A stretch of 41,631 nucleotides of DNA. It comes from Clostridia bacterium. GTDB lineage: Bacteria; Bacillota; Clostridia; Oscillospirales; CAG-272. The notes beneath the pieces were generated by a model, which was not told where the DNA came from, made no database searches, and saw nothing but the letters and a program-made list of their open reading frames with translations. This document shows positions 7,565 through 16,000 of the stretch, piece by piece. Made by a program: the position numbers and the translations under genes. The stretch is from NCBI GenBank assembly GCA_017462605.1, contig JAFTQV010000004.1, positions 1-41,631 on the forward strand, given 5' to 3'. Each line of letters begins with the position of its first letter. Position 1 is the stretch's first letter.

Positions 7565-10438
7565 TTAACGCTTGACTTCTTCCATTATGAAGGCCTCGTA
7601 CATATCGCCTTCCTTAATGTCATTGAACTTATTAAGTCCGACACCGCACTCGTAGCCCTCGGCTACCTCGCGCATATCGTCCTTGAAGCGCTTGAGCGAG
7701 GATATTTCGTCCTCAGCGATGATTATACCGTCACGGACGATACGTATCTTAGCATTTCTCGCGATCTTACCGTCCTTAACGTAGCAGCCTGCGATAGTTC
7801 CAACGTTGGGCACTCTGATGGTCTGGCGGACCTCGGCGTGACCGAGAACGACTTCCTTATAGGTAGGAGCAAGCATACCCTTCATAGCTGCCTCGACCTC
7901 GTCTATGATCTCGTAGATAATTCTGTGTGTTCTGATATCTACGCCGTTTCTCTCAGCGGAGTCGATAGCGTTCTTATCGGGGCGAACGTTGAAGCCGACG
8001 ATAATAGCGTTCGAAGCGGTAGCGAGCATAACGTCCGACTCGGTGATACCGCCGACGGCGCTATGAATAACGCTGACCTTGACCTCTTCGCCCGAAAGCT
8101 TAACAAGAGATGCCTTGACAGCCTCTGCAGAGCCTGCGACGTCTGCCTTAACGATGATATTGAGAGTCTTAACGCCCTCGGAGATCTGGCTGAACAGCTC
8201 GTCAAGATTAACTCTCGCATTGGCATTGAGTATCTCCTGCCTATGCTTCTCACGGCGCTCCTCTGCAAGAGCCTTAGCCATTCTTTCATCCTCAACCGCG
8301 TTCAGCTCGTCGCCCGCCTGGGGAACGTCGTCAAGACCTATGATCTCAACGGGAACGGAAGGACCTGCGGTCTTTATGGTCTTACCCTTATCGTCTACCA
8401 TCGCTCTGACACGGCCTACCGCATCGCCAACGATGACGTAGTCTCCCTGGTGAAGAGTACCGTTCTGAACGAGGACTGTTGCAACAGGGCCTCTTCCTCT
8501 ATCGAGCTTTGACTCGATAACGAGACCTCTTGCTCTCTTGGTGGGGTTAGCTCGAAGCTCCTTGACCTCTGCAACGAGAAGCACGTTATCAAGAAGATCG
8601 GAAATACCCATACCCGTGTGAGCGGAAACGGGGACGCAGATGACGTCTCCACCCCACTGCTCGGGAACAAGCTCATACTGAGTGAGCTGATTAAGAACGT
8701 TATCCGGATTTGCCTCGGGCTTATCCATCTTGTTGATCGCGACGATGATATCTATGCCTGCCGCCTTTGCGTGGCTGATAGCCTCAACGGTCTGAGGCAT
8801 TACTCCGTCATCAGCCGCAACGACGAGGATAGCAATATCGGTGGACTTAGCGCCGCGCATACGCATTGCGGTGAACGCCTCGTGACCGGGGGTATCAAGG
8901 AAGGTTATATCCTTATCCTGCGCCTTGACTCTGTACGCGCCGATAGCCTGGGTAATTCCGCCTGCCTCGCCGCGGGTAACGTTGGTGTGCCTGATAGCGT
9001 CAAGAATAGAGGTCTTACCGTGGTCAACGTGACCCATAACGCAGACGACGGGCGCTCTCTCAACGAGATCCTCTTCTCTATCCTCTGCCTCGGTAAAGAG
9101 CTTCTCTTCCTTGGTGATGACGATCTCACGGGTGACCTTTGCTCCGAATTCGTCTGCAATGATCTCCGCGGTAGCGAAATCGATTGTATCATTTATGGTC
9201 TTCATCTCGCCCATAAACATAAGCTTTTTCATAACCTCAGCCGAGGTCTTCTTAAGTCTTGTAGCAAGCTCGCCAACGGTGATCTCATCGGGAACGGTGA
9301 TCTCAAGCTGCTTCTTTCTTGCCTTTTCAGCCTCAAGGCGCTTGATCTTCTCGGCAGCCGCTCTTTCCTTATCTCTTGCGCTCTTCTGGTTCTGACCCTT
9401 ATTGTCCTGCTTCTTAAGCTTCTGCTTCGAAGCCTTGGTGTCGGTTCCGTTTGCTATTCTGTAATACTGGTCGTTGTATCTCTCATCGTACTTCGAGAGG
9501 TTAACGTCCGAAATTCTCGTATCGACGACACGGGTCTTGGTTACAGACTCGCTTCTGAGGTCGGACGAGATATTTACTCCGCCCTTGACGTCCTTCGCCT
9601 GAGGGTTCGGAGTTATGGTCTTGAACTGCCGCTTCTCATGCTTTTCGCGCTTAGGCTCAGCCTTAGGCGCAGCCTTGGGAGCAGTATCCTGAGCCTTTGC
9701 TCTTGCTTCTGCCTGCTTCTGCTTTTCAAGCGCGCGAAGCTCTGCGGGGCGCTCCTCGATAGGCTTGGGTGTGGGTACGGGCGCAGGCGCTGCCGCAGGC
9801 TTCTGCTGAGGCGCGGATACGGGCGCCGCAGGCTTTCCTTGCATAGGCTTTGCCTGACCCTGATTGCCCTGCTGACCCTGGCGGAAGCCCTGAGCCGCTC
9901 TATTCATATTCTCTCTCTTCTTTGCGAAGGGATCGAAGGTCTCAGCGGAATAAGAGGAACCTCTTCCCGATCTGTCTCTATCGTTATTCCTCTCGGGTCT
10001 TCTCTGAGTGTCCTGAAGGCGGCGATTATCCTGGGCGGGTCTTTGCGCCTCGGGTCTTCTCTCGGGAGCGGGCGCGGTATGTACCTCTGCCTTGACCGAG
10101 GGAGCCTTTTCGGGCGCCTTCTTTGCCACCGTCTCCGCCTTCTTCTGGGGAAGAGGCTCTGCCTTTACCTCGGGAGCCTTCTCCGCCTTAGGCTCAGCCT
10201 TCGGCTTCTCGGGTCTTTTTATAGTTATCTTCGTCTCGCCGGAAAGATAAGAATCAACGTTCTTTATCTGATGCGAGGCGGTCATTTTTTGCATAAAGAG
10301 CTCAAACTCCTCAACGTCTGCAGCTCCGCCGCTCTTTTTCTCTATTTTCAGCTCGGTCGCGAAAAATCCTATAACTTCCTTCGAGCTGATATTAAAATCC
10401 TTGGAGATTTGCGAAATCTTAATTGATCCTCCTGCCAT
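7565..10438 (-). CDS. infB: Translation initiation factor IF-2
   Basis: IF-2 is the GTPase that brings initiator tRNA to the 30S subunit and promotes subunit joining. The protein begins with the IF2_N helical motif ([19 protein letters not shown]), followed by a long Ala/Pro/Lys/Gln-rich linker to about residue 380 and a second IF2_N motif (near 385-440). The GTPase domain (counted from the GTG at 10447) starts with GHVDHGKT at 472-479, then DTPGHEAF and NKMD, and is followed by the C-terminal beta-barrel and IF2 domains ending at about 960. I start at ATG 10438, which has GGTGG 5 nt upstream; a GTG at 10447 is also possible and adds three residues. It is the last gene of the rimP-nusA-ylxR-ylxQ-infB operon. 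rbfA, which often follows, is absent here and a terminator comes directly after. Confidence 0.97.
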   Translation of the reverse strand: MAGGSIKISQISKDFNISSKEVIGFFATELKIEKKSGGAADVEEFELFMQKMTASHQIKNVDSYLSGETKITIKRPEKPKAEPKAEKAPEVKAEPLPQKKAETVAKKAPEKAPSVKAEVHTAPAPERRPEAQRPAQDNRRLQDTQRRPERNNDRDRSGRGSSYSAETFDPFAKKRENMNRAAQGFRQGQQGNQGQAKPMQGKPAAPVSAPQQKPAAAPAPVPTPKPIEERPAELRALEKQKQAEARAKAQDTAPKAAPKAEPKREKHEKRQFKTITPNPQAKDVKGGVNISSDLRSESVTKTRVVDTRISDVNLSKYDERYNDQYYRIANGTDTKASKQKLKKQDNKGQNQKSARDKERAAAEKIKRLEAEKARKKQLEITVPDEITVGELATRLKKTSAEVMKKLMFMGEMKTINDTIDFATAEIIADEFGAKVTREIVITKEEKLFTEAEDREEDLVERAPVVCVMGHVDHGKTSILDAIRHTNVTRGEAGGITQAIGAYRVKAQDKDITFLDTPGHEAFTAMRMRGAKSTDIAILVVAADDGVMPQTVEAISHAKAAGIDIIVAINKMDKPEANPDNVLNQLTQYELVPEQWGGDVICVPVSAHTGMGISDLLDNVLLVAEVKELRANPTKRARGLVIESKLDRGRGPVATVLVQNGTLHQGDYVIVGDAVGRVRAMVDDKGKTIKTAGPSVPVEIIGLDDVPQAGDELNAVEDERMAKALAEERREKHRQEILNANARVNLDELFSQISEGVKTLNIIVKADVAGSAEAVKASLVKLSGEEVKVSVIHSAVGGITESDVMLATASNAIIVGFNVRPDKNAIDSAERNGVDIRTHRIIYEIIDEVEAAMKGMLAPTYKEVVLGHAEVRQTIRVPNVGTIAGCYVKDGKIARNAKIRIVRDGIIIAEDEISSLKRFKDDMREVAEGYECGVGLNKFNDIKEGDMYEAFIMEEVKR

Positions 10439-10474
10439 ACAAGCCACCGGTTTCCATAAGGAAACTTCCTTTCA

Positions 10475-10801
10475 TTAATTTAGTCTCGATGCCGCCTTCT
10501 CGATCTCTTTAGCAAAGCCCTCGTCTGTTACTCCCACGCAGGCGGGCGAGTAGGTCTTGCCGAGAAGCGTACCGAGCGCATCGGTTCTCATATCTATTAG
10601 TACCGCTTTAATTCCGTAAAACTCACACTTCACGAAAAGCTTTTTTTGGGTCGACTCGGACGCATCGCTTGCCACCGCCACAAGATAAGGCTTTTTCTTC
10701 TTAGCCATAGCGACGCAAACGTTTTCCGTTCCTATGATCAGCTTTCCTGCTCTCATAGCAAATCCGAGCATGCCCGAAAGCCTCTGATTAGTATTCTCCA
10801 C
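10475..10801 (-). CDS. ylxQ: YlxQ, L7Ae/L30e-family RNA-binding protein
   Basis: This 108-aa protein has the L7Ae/L30e fold signature: GMLGFAMRAGKLIIGTENV near the start, followed by a strand-helix pattern with VAVASDAS and a late GVTDEGFAKEI. YlxQ is a K-turn-type RNA-binding protein encoded between ylxR and infB in most Firmicutes; its exact target is unsettled. Translation starts at a GTG (10801-10799) one base after the ylxR stop codon, so the two are translationally coupled. It is of the usual length and intact. Confidence 0.93.
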   Translation of the reverse strand: MENTNQRLSGMLGFAMRAGKLIIGTENVCVAMAKKKKPYLVAVASDASESTQKKLFVKCEFYGIKAVLIDMRTDALGTLLGKTYSPACVGVTDEGFAKEIEKAASRLN

Positions 10802-10802
10802 T

Positions 10803-11069
10803 TCAGTGAAGCTCCTTTTCTATTCTATCCCAGATCTCGGAAGGGATCGAGCATTCAAGCGAGCGCTCTATACGCGATGAGCGGCGCGCCTTTATAAGGC
10901 ACTCCTTACTCTTACATATATACGCTCCTCTGCCTGATACCTTGCCGACGAGGTCAAGCACGATATTTCCGCTCGGCTCTCTCACTACTCGGACAAGATC
11001 CTTTTTCGGGAAGTGCTCACCGCACCCGGTACATCTTCTGGTGGGTGTTTTCTTTACCTGCAAGCTCAT
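10803..11069 (-). CDS. ylxR: YlxR (RnpM, DUF448) RNA-binding protein
   Basis: The 88 residues carry the DUF448 motif: RRCTGCGEHFPKKDLVRVVR, then GRGAYICKSKECLIKA. This small basic protein binds RNA and has been reported to modulate RNase P in Bacillus subtilis, hence the newer name RnpM. The ATG lies one base after the nusA stop, the classic arrangement. The two CxxC-like pairs are intact and the length is normal. Confidence 0.95.
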   Translation of the reverse strand: MSLQVKKTPTRRCTGCGEHFPKKDLVRVVREPSGNIVLDLVGKVSGRGAYICKSKECLIKARRSSRIERSLECSIPSEIWDRIEKELH

Positions 11070-11070
11070 C

Positions 11071-12102
11071 TTAAGACTTTATATCGATCTTGCAGCCTGT
11101 AAGTCTTGCAACGAGCTTTGCATTCTGACCTTCCTTACCGATAGCAAGTGAAAGCTGATCGGGGCTGACGGTTACTCTGCAGGAGCGCTCGCCTTCCATT
11201 TCTACCGAAATTACCTTTGCGGGAGAAAGCGCTTCCTTAACGTACTCTGCGATGTCCTCGCTGTACTTGATTATATCTACCTTTTCATTGCCAAGCTCGG
11301 CGAGAATAGCGTTTATTCTCATACCGTTCTTACCTATACAAGAGCCTACTGCATCAACGTTCTCATCAGTTGAATAGACCGCGATCTTAGAGCGGCTTCC
11401 CGCCTCACGGGATACTCCCTTGACAACTATCGTGCCGTCCTGGATCTCGGGGATCTCAAGCTCGAAGAGCCTCTTTACAAAGTGGGGGTGAACTCTCGAA
11501 AGAGTTACTATCGGGCCTCTTGTCTCACCCGTCTTTACCTCGGAGATGAATACCTTTATTCTATCGCCGACGTCGTGGACCTCACCGGGGATCTGCTCGC
11601 CCTTAAGAAGGGTCGCATAACCCGTACCCGTGTCAAGAATAAGGTTGCCGTTGGTCATATCGACCTTATCAACGATAGCAGTGATGATCTCTTCCTTCTT
11701 ATCCTCGTATTCGCGGGTCTGTCTTTCACGCTCCGCGTCTCTGATCGCCTGAATGATCATCTGCTTTCCTGCCTGAGCGGAAAGACGTCTGAAGGTCTTT
11801 GTCTTAAGCTCGGTCTCAACTATTCCGCCAAGCTTATTTCTGCGGCTGAGCGCCTTTGCCTCCGAAAGAGAGATCTCGGTGTAGCGATCTGTTACCTCGC
11901 CGTCCGGAAGGACTGTGCGCTGCTGGAAGACTCTGAAGTCTGCCTTATTCGGGTTGAGCTGAACTCTGATGATAGTTGAAGATCCGACCTCCTTCTGGCA
12001 AGCCTTAGTAAGAGCCGCCTCGATCCTCTCTATCATATACTCCTTGGGGATACCCTTTTCCTTCTCGATGAGATCAAGGGCGTTGAAGAAATCTGCGTTC
12101 AT
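11071..12102 (-). CDS. nusA: Transcription termination/antitermination factor NusA
   Basis: The 343-aa protein has the full Firmicutes NusA plan: the N-terminal RNA-polymerase-binding domain (to about 130), an S1 domain (about 135-200; GEVHDVGDRIKVFISEVK), and two KH domains (about 205-343) with the CIGKNGMRINAI GXXG loop and IGKEGQNAKLVARLTG in the second. It lacks the C-terminal acidic repeats of proteobacterial NusA, as expected. It modulates pausing, termination and ribosome-coupled transcription. It is second in the operon after rimP, with about 56 nt between them. Confidence 0.97.
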   Translation of the reverse strand: MNADFFNALDLIEKEKGIPKEYMIERIEAALTKACQKEVGSSTIIRVQLNPNKADFRVFQQRTVLPDGEVTDRYTEISLSEAKALSRRNKLGGIVETELKTKTFRRLSAQAGKQMIIQAIRDAERERQTREYEDKKEEIITAIVDKVDMTNGNLILDTGTGYATLLKGEQIPGEVHDVGDRIKVFISEVKTGETRGPIVTLSRVHPHFVKRLFELEIPEIQDGTIVVKGVSREAGSRSKIAVYSTDENVDAVGSCIGKNGMRINAILAELGNEKVDIIKYSEDIAEYVKEALSPAKVISVEMEGERSCRVTVSPDQLSLAIGKEGQNAKLVARLTGCKIDIKS

Positions 12103-12158
12103 TTTTTCCTTTCACCTCGTAATTATCCCTTACGATTCCTTTCTTTATACAAACTTTT

Positions 12159-12620
12159 TTAATTTTCAAAATATACGGTCGTGATCTTCGAGACCTCGGC
12201 TCTCTCAAACTGAAGCTCCGCATCCGCGATCTTAACGGTGATAACACCGCCCTCGTAGGAAAGAAGCTCGCCCGTGTGCGACTTTGCGCCGTACTTCTCG
12301 GCAAAAAGAAAAAGCTTTACTCTTTCGCCGATGGAAAGCGAGATATGCTCGTCAGATCTCAGCTCTCTTTCAGCTCCGGGTGAGGAGACCTCAAGATAGT
12401 AGAAGCCCTCGATCGGGTCGACCTCGTCAAGTATCGGGTCGATCGCTCTATGCACCTTTTCGCAATCGTTGATATCAATGCCGCCGTCCTTATCGATCGT
12501 TATCTCAAGATGATAGTCGGCTCCGATCTTGGTATAAGTCACGTCCCAGATCCTGTATCCAAGCTCGGTGACGGTTGGCAAGATCGCTTCTCTGACGGTT
12601 TCTCTTATCGGTTTTTTCAT
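12159..12620 (-). CDS. rimP: Ribosome maturation factor RimP
   Basis: The 153-aa protein matches RimP, which helps assemble the 30S subunit. It starts with REAILPTVTELGYRIWDVTY, has the conserved acidic segment LEITIDKDGGIDINDCEKVH and the YYLEVSSPGAERELRSDEH signature, and ends with the small SH3-like C-terminal domain. As first gene of the operon it lies behind the promoter at 12697-12725 and a leader hairpin (12647-12672). Confidence 0.95.
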   Translation of the reverse strand: MKKPIRETVREAILPTVTELGYRIWDVTYTKIGADYHLEITIDKDGGIDINDCEKVHRAIDPILDEVDPIEGFYYLEVSSPGAERELRSDEHISLSIGERVKLFLFAEKYGAKSHTGELLSYEGGVITVKIADAELQFERAEVSKITTVYFEN

Positions 12621-12646
12621 TTTTTCGTCGTTCCTTTACAACAAAC

Positions 12647-12672
12647 GAGAGTGGCTCTTTCGAGTCACTCTC
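12647..12672 (-). promoter_or_regulatory. Leader hairpin of the rimP-infB operon
   Basis: An 11-bp near-perfect inverted repeat (GAGAGTGGCTC at 12647-12657, complement at 12662-12672, one mismatch or wobble) lies between the promoter and rimP. It would form in the operon's 5' leader. There is no long T run after it in the operon direction, so it is not a plain terminator; a role in mRNA stability or processing is possible. Confidence 0.45.
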
Positions 12673-12696
12673 CTTTTACTTTATTTAACTATGTAT

Positions 12697-12725
12697 ACTA
12701 TATCATATTTTCTATAAAAATGCAA
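12697..12725 (-). promoter_or_regulatory. Promoter of the rimP-nusA-ylxR-ylxQ-infB operon
   Basis: On the minus strand TTGCAT (12725-12720) and TATAGT (12702-12697) are spaced by 17 bp, about 75 bp upstream of rimP. Confidence 0.65.
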
Positions 12726-12771
12726 TAGCTTTTTCTAAAAAAGTTTTGTTTTTACATTATTATATGATCTA

Positions 12772-12996
12772 TTATATAGCATCGGGGTTCTTTCCGTCCA
12801 AAAGGAGCTTGCAAAGCTTCTTCTTTTTGCGCTTTTTCTCCTTGAACTTTCTCTTCTTGCTGATCTTTACAAACTCGGATATCGCAGTCTCAATATCTTC
12901 CTCAATATCGGCTTTCATCATCTCAAGTCGCAAAATTTCAGCATCACGCTCGTTGAAAACGACGTCGTAAACACTATCCTGAATTTTCTTTGCCAT
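12772..12996 (-). CDS. Small lysine-rich protein, 74 aa
   Basis: The gene starts 18 nt after the stop of the giant coiled-coil gene, with AGGTAGG as ribosome site, so the two are probably one transcript. The first 45 residues form an acidic amphipathic helix (NERDAEILRLEMMKADIEED); the rest is extremely basic (KISKKRKFKEKKRKKKK), ending in LLLDGKNPDAI. No family is recognised. The acid-then-base charge plan echoes that of its neighbour and suggests either a partner binding it or a nucleic-acid or membrane-surface contact. This is inference from charge and position only. Confidence 0.65.
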   Translation of the reverse strand: MAKKIQDSVYDVVFNERDAEILRLEMMKADIEEDIETAISEFVKISKKRKFKEKKRKKKKLCKLLLDGKNPDAI

Positions 12997-13014
12997 AACG
13001 ATTACCTACCTTTA

Positions 13015-16000
13015 TTATTTAGAGGGAAGAAATTTTGCGATAAGCTGAGTTATCCATGCAAGAATGGGCTCTCTGAATACGATCACAACAGCCACGGCTG
13101 CAACGATCAGAAGCAGAAGAAGGAGCCAGAGAAGCTGGACCTTGGGATTAGGCGTTCTTGCCGAGCGCTTACCAAGCTTGACGATGCCGCGGGAAATATC
13201 TCCCTTGGTGTGCTTAAGTCTTCTCTTCGTATCTCTTATCTCATTCTTGATCGCGCGGCGAGCCGCTCCCTTCGGGCGCTCGTGCTTAAGCCTGTACTTA
13301 AGCTCGGCAAGATATCCGAAAAGCTCTATGCGCTTATTCATCGAATCGTAAACTCTCTGCTTAGCCTGAAGAGTCACTCTGAACTTCGAGATCTTTCTGT
13401 AATTTCCGCGCTGACCTCTGAATGCGCGCTTTACCTCACCAAGTCTTACCGATGCAAGCTTAGCTCTGAAATTACGCCTCTTCTTCTTATTCTTCTTGAG
13501 ATTTTCCTCTGCGTAAAGCGCATTGAGTCTTCTATTGATCTCATCTCTTTCAAGAAGAAGATTTTCAACTCTCGCCTGAAGCTCCGCAAGTCTTTCGGAG
13601 TTTGCCTTAGACCTTGTCTTTATTGTGGAAGCATCGAGCATAACGAGGTCAAGATATCTCTTATTGCACTTCTTACGGTACTTGATGACCGCGCCCTTGC
13701 CGCTCTTCATAGCCTTGAGCTTTGCGTTTTCCTCGCTTAAGCGCTTCTTTTCCTTACCGGTCTTCTCGCCGTATCTGTAGCAGGAAAGCTCAATGTGCCT
13801 TGAATATCTTTCACGCCTGTAATCTATCTTATCCTTAAGCGTTCTGATATCGTCATCCATATGAGCCTGGGTTATGAGAATCTCCCTACCGTCTACTATG
13901 GCTAAAGGGATCCTTGATTCTCTTCTTTTTTCTCTCTCGTTTTCTTCCTTGAGAAATCTTTTCTGCTCGGAGATCTCTTCAGCCCTATCTTTTTTTGGGT
14001 CGCGTTTCCTCTCTTCCTCGGCGTCCTTGATAAAGACGTAGCCAAGGTATTCGTACTCACCCTTATCCGCGATATCGCGAACGAGAGTATCAGAGGGCAG
14101 GTCGGCAGTCATATCGGTGAGAACAGTCCAGCTCTCTGCGTCCTTCTTGTACTGCCTGAGCGCCTTCTTGAGCTTGCCCGAATAGCTTCTCTTGTACTTA
14201 CCGATGCCGGAAAGCACAGTTATTCTGTAGGTATCCATATAGCCGTTGATAAGATCTACCTCGGAGTCGAGGCACTTCTTCATCTCACCTATACGCTCTT
14301 TGCCTACCTTTTTCTTATGGTTTTTTCTTGCCGTATTTGCGGTCTTTATGAGCTTACGCTCCTCGGAGTCCTTCTTATTGAGGTACTTCGCGAGGTCCTT
14401 TTTGCTCATAGCAGTGACGCTGACGTCACTTCCGACGACAGAAGCCTTCTCGGCATTCTCAAGCGCTCTCTGCTTCTTGGGATCAGCCTTTTCGGGGACG
14501 GGCTGCTCGTCGTTATAAACTATCGGGCAAAGGTAGCTGTATTCCTCGCCTCTTGAAATATCCTTTGCAAGAGTATCGCTCGGGATATCGGGATTAAGGT
14601 CTGTAAGAGACGTCCATACTGCAGCGTCTTCCTTATACTGCTTAACAGCCTTCTTGATCTTACCCGCATAGCTTCTCTTATACTTACCGATACCTGAAGC
14701 TACTGTGATGCGGTAGGTATCCATATATCCGTTGATAAGCTCTACCTCGGAGTCAAGGCACTTCTTCATCTCGGATATTCTCTCTGTGCCGTCTGCCTTC
14801 TTGTGCTTCTTTCTCGCGGTATTCGCTCTCTTGATAAGCTTGCGCTCCTCGGAGTCTCTCTTATTGAGATACTTTGCAAGGTCCTTCTTGCTCATCTTCT
14901 CAACGTTATCGGTCTCGCCCGCGTTTCTGACGCCCTCGGAATACTTTTCCTTCTCGGAAACGGGTTCTTCCTTCGGGTCTGCCTTAGGCTCAGCTACGAG
15001 ATACGAAGCTGCATCGGGCTCTGCCTTATAGCGGTATTCGCTGACCGTCTCGGGCGCGCTTACCGAATTGAATACGGGGACGGGTCTCTTTCCTCTGATA
15101 TCGTCTGAAAGAGTCGTGGGAGCAAAGACGACCTCGGTCTCGGCTGCGGATCTATATACCTGAAGGTCGGTATTATAGGTCTTTACAAGCGAGTCTATCT
15201 TGCCCTTATATTCCTTCTTATACTTCTTCTTTCCGTCCGATGCGATTATCGTCTGATAATCGGTGACGTAGCTATTAAGAAGAGTTGCTTCCTTATCAAC
15301 GTACTCGGTGATGTAAAGAGTCGGCTCGTATACCTTGGAGTTTCTCTCCTTCTTGCGGAGATCCTCGATCTCAGTGACAAGCTGCTCCTCGCCTACCTTT
15401 CTCTTTTCAAGGAATCTCTTAAGCTCCTTTGCGGAGAGAGCGGTAGCGCCTGCAGAGACTGTCGCAGCCGCAAAAACAACTCCGTTCTTATTCTTCTTGC
15501 TCTTCTTATCTCCCGCAAGCTCCTTATCAACCAGTCTCACACCTGCCTCGGTGGGGCGGTATGCAACGGGGATAGTGGGAACCTCGCCGCCGTTCTTGAT
15601 ATCGTCCGCAAGAGTCTCGGGCAGACTTCCTACCTCGGTATCCGTAAGAGCCTGCCAGGTCTTGAGATCCATATTGTAATCCTTGACCAGGCGATTGATC
15701 TTACGGCGATAAGAAGCAGAATACTTCTTGTGATTTGCCTCTTCCGTGTGCTTATAGGAAATTATGTAGCTTCCGAGAAGCTCGCGCTCATTCTCTATGA
15801 CCTTTTCAAGGTGATCGGTAGCGCGCTCGGGATCCTTAAGATTTTTATTGTACTTCTTCTTTGCCGAATTCTTAGCCTTGACAAGCTTACGCTCGCGGCT
15901 ATCCTGAGAATTGAGGAATTTCGAGAGCTTCTTGCCCTTAAGAGTGGCAATAGCAGCGCCGTTGATCGCATCGGCAGCCGAAAGCTCCTCTCTTTCGCGC

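Noticed and set aside
8618-10426. 602-aa plus-strand frame
   Set aside because: It is the antisense of infB; its Leu/Arg/Ser-rich text comes from the Ala/Pro/Lys-rich linker on the other strand.
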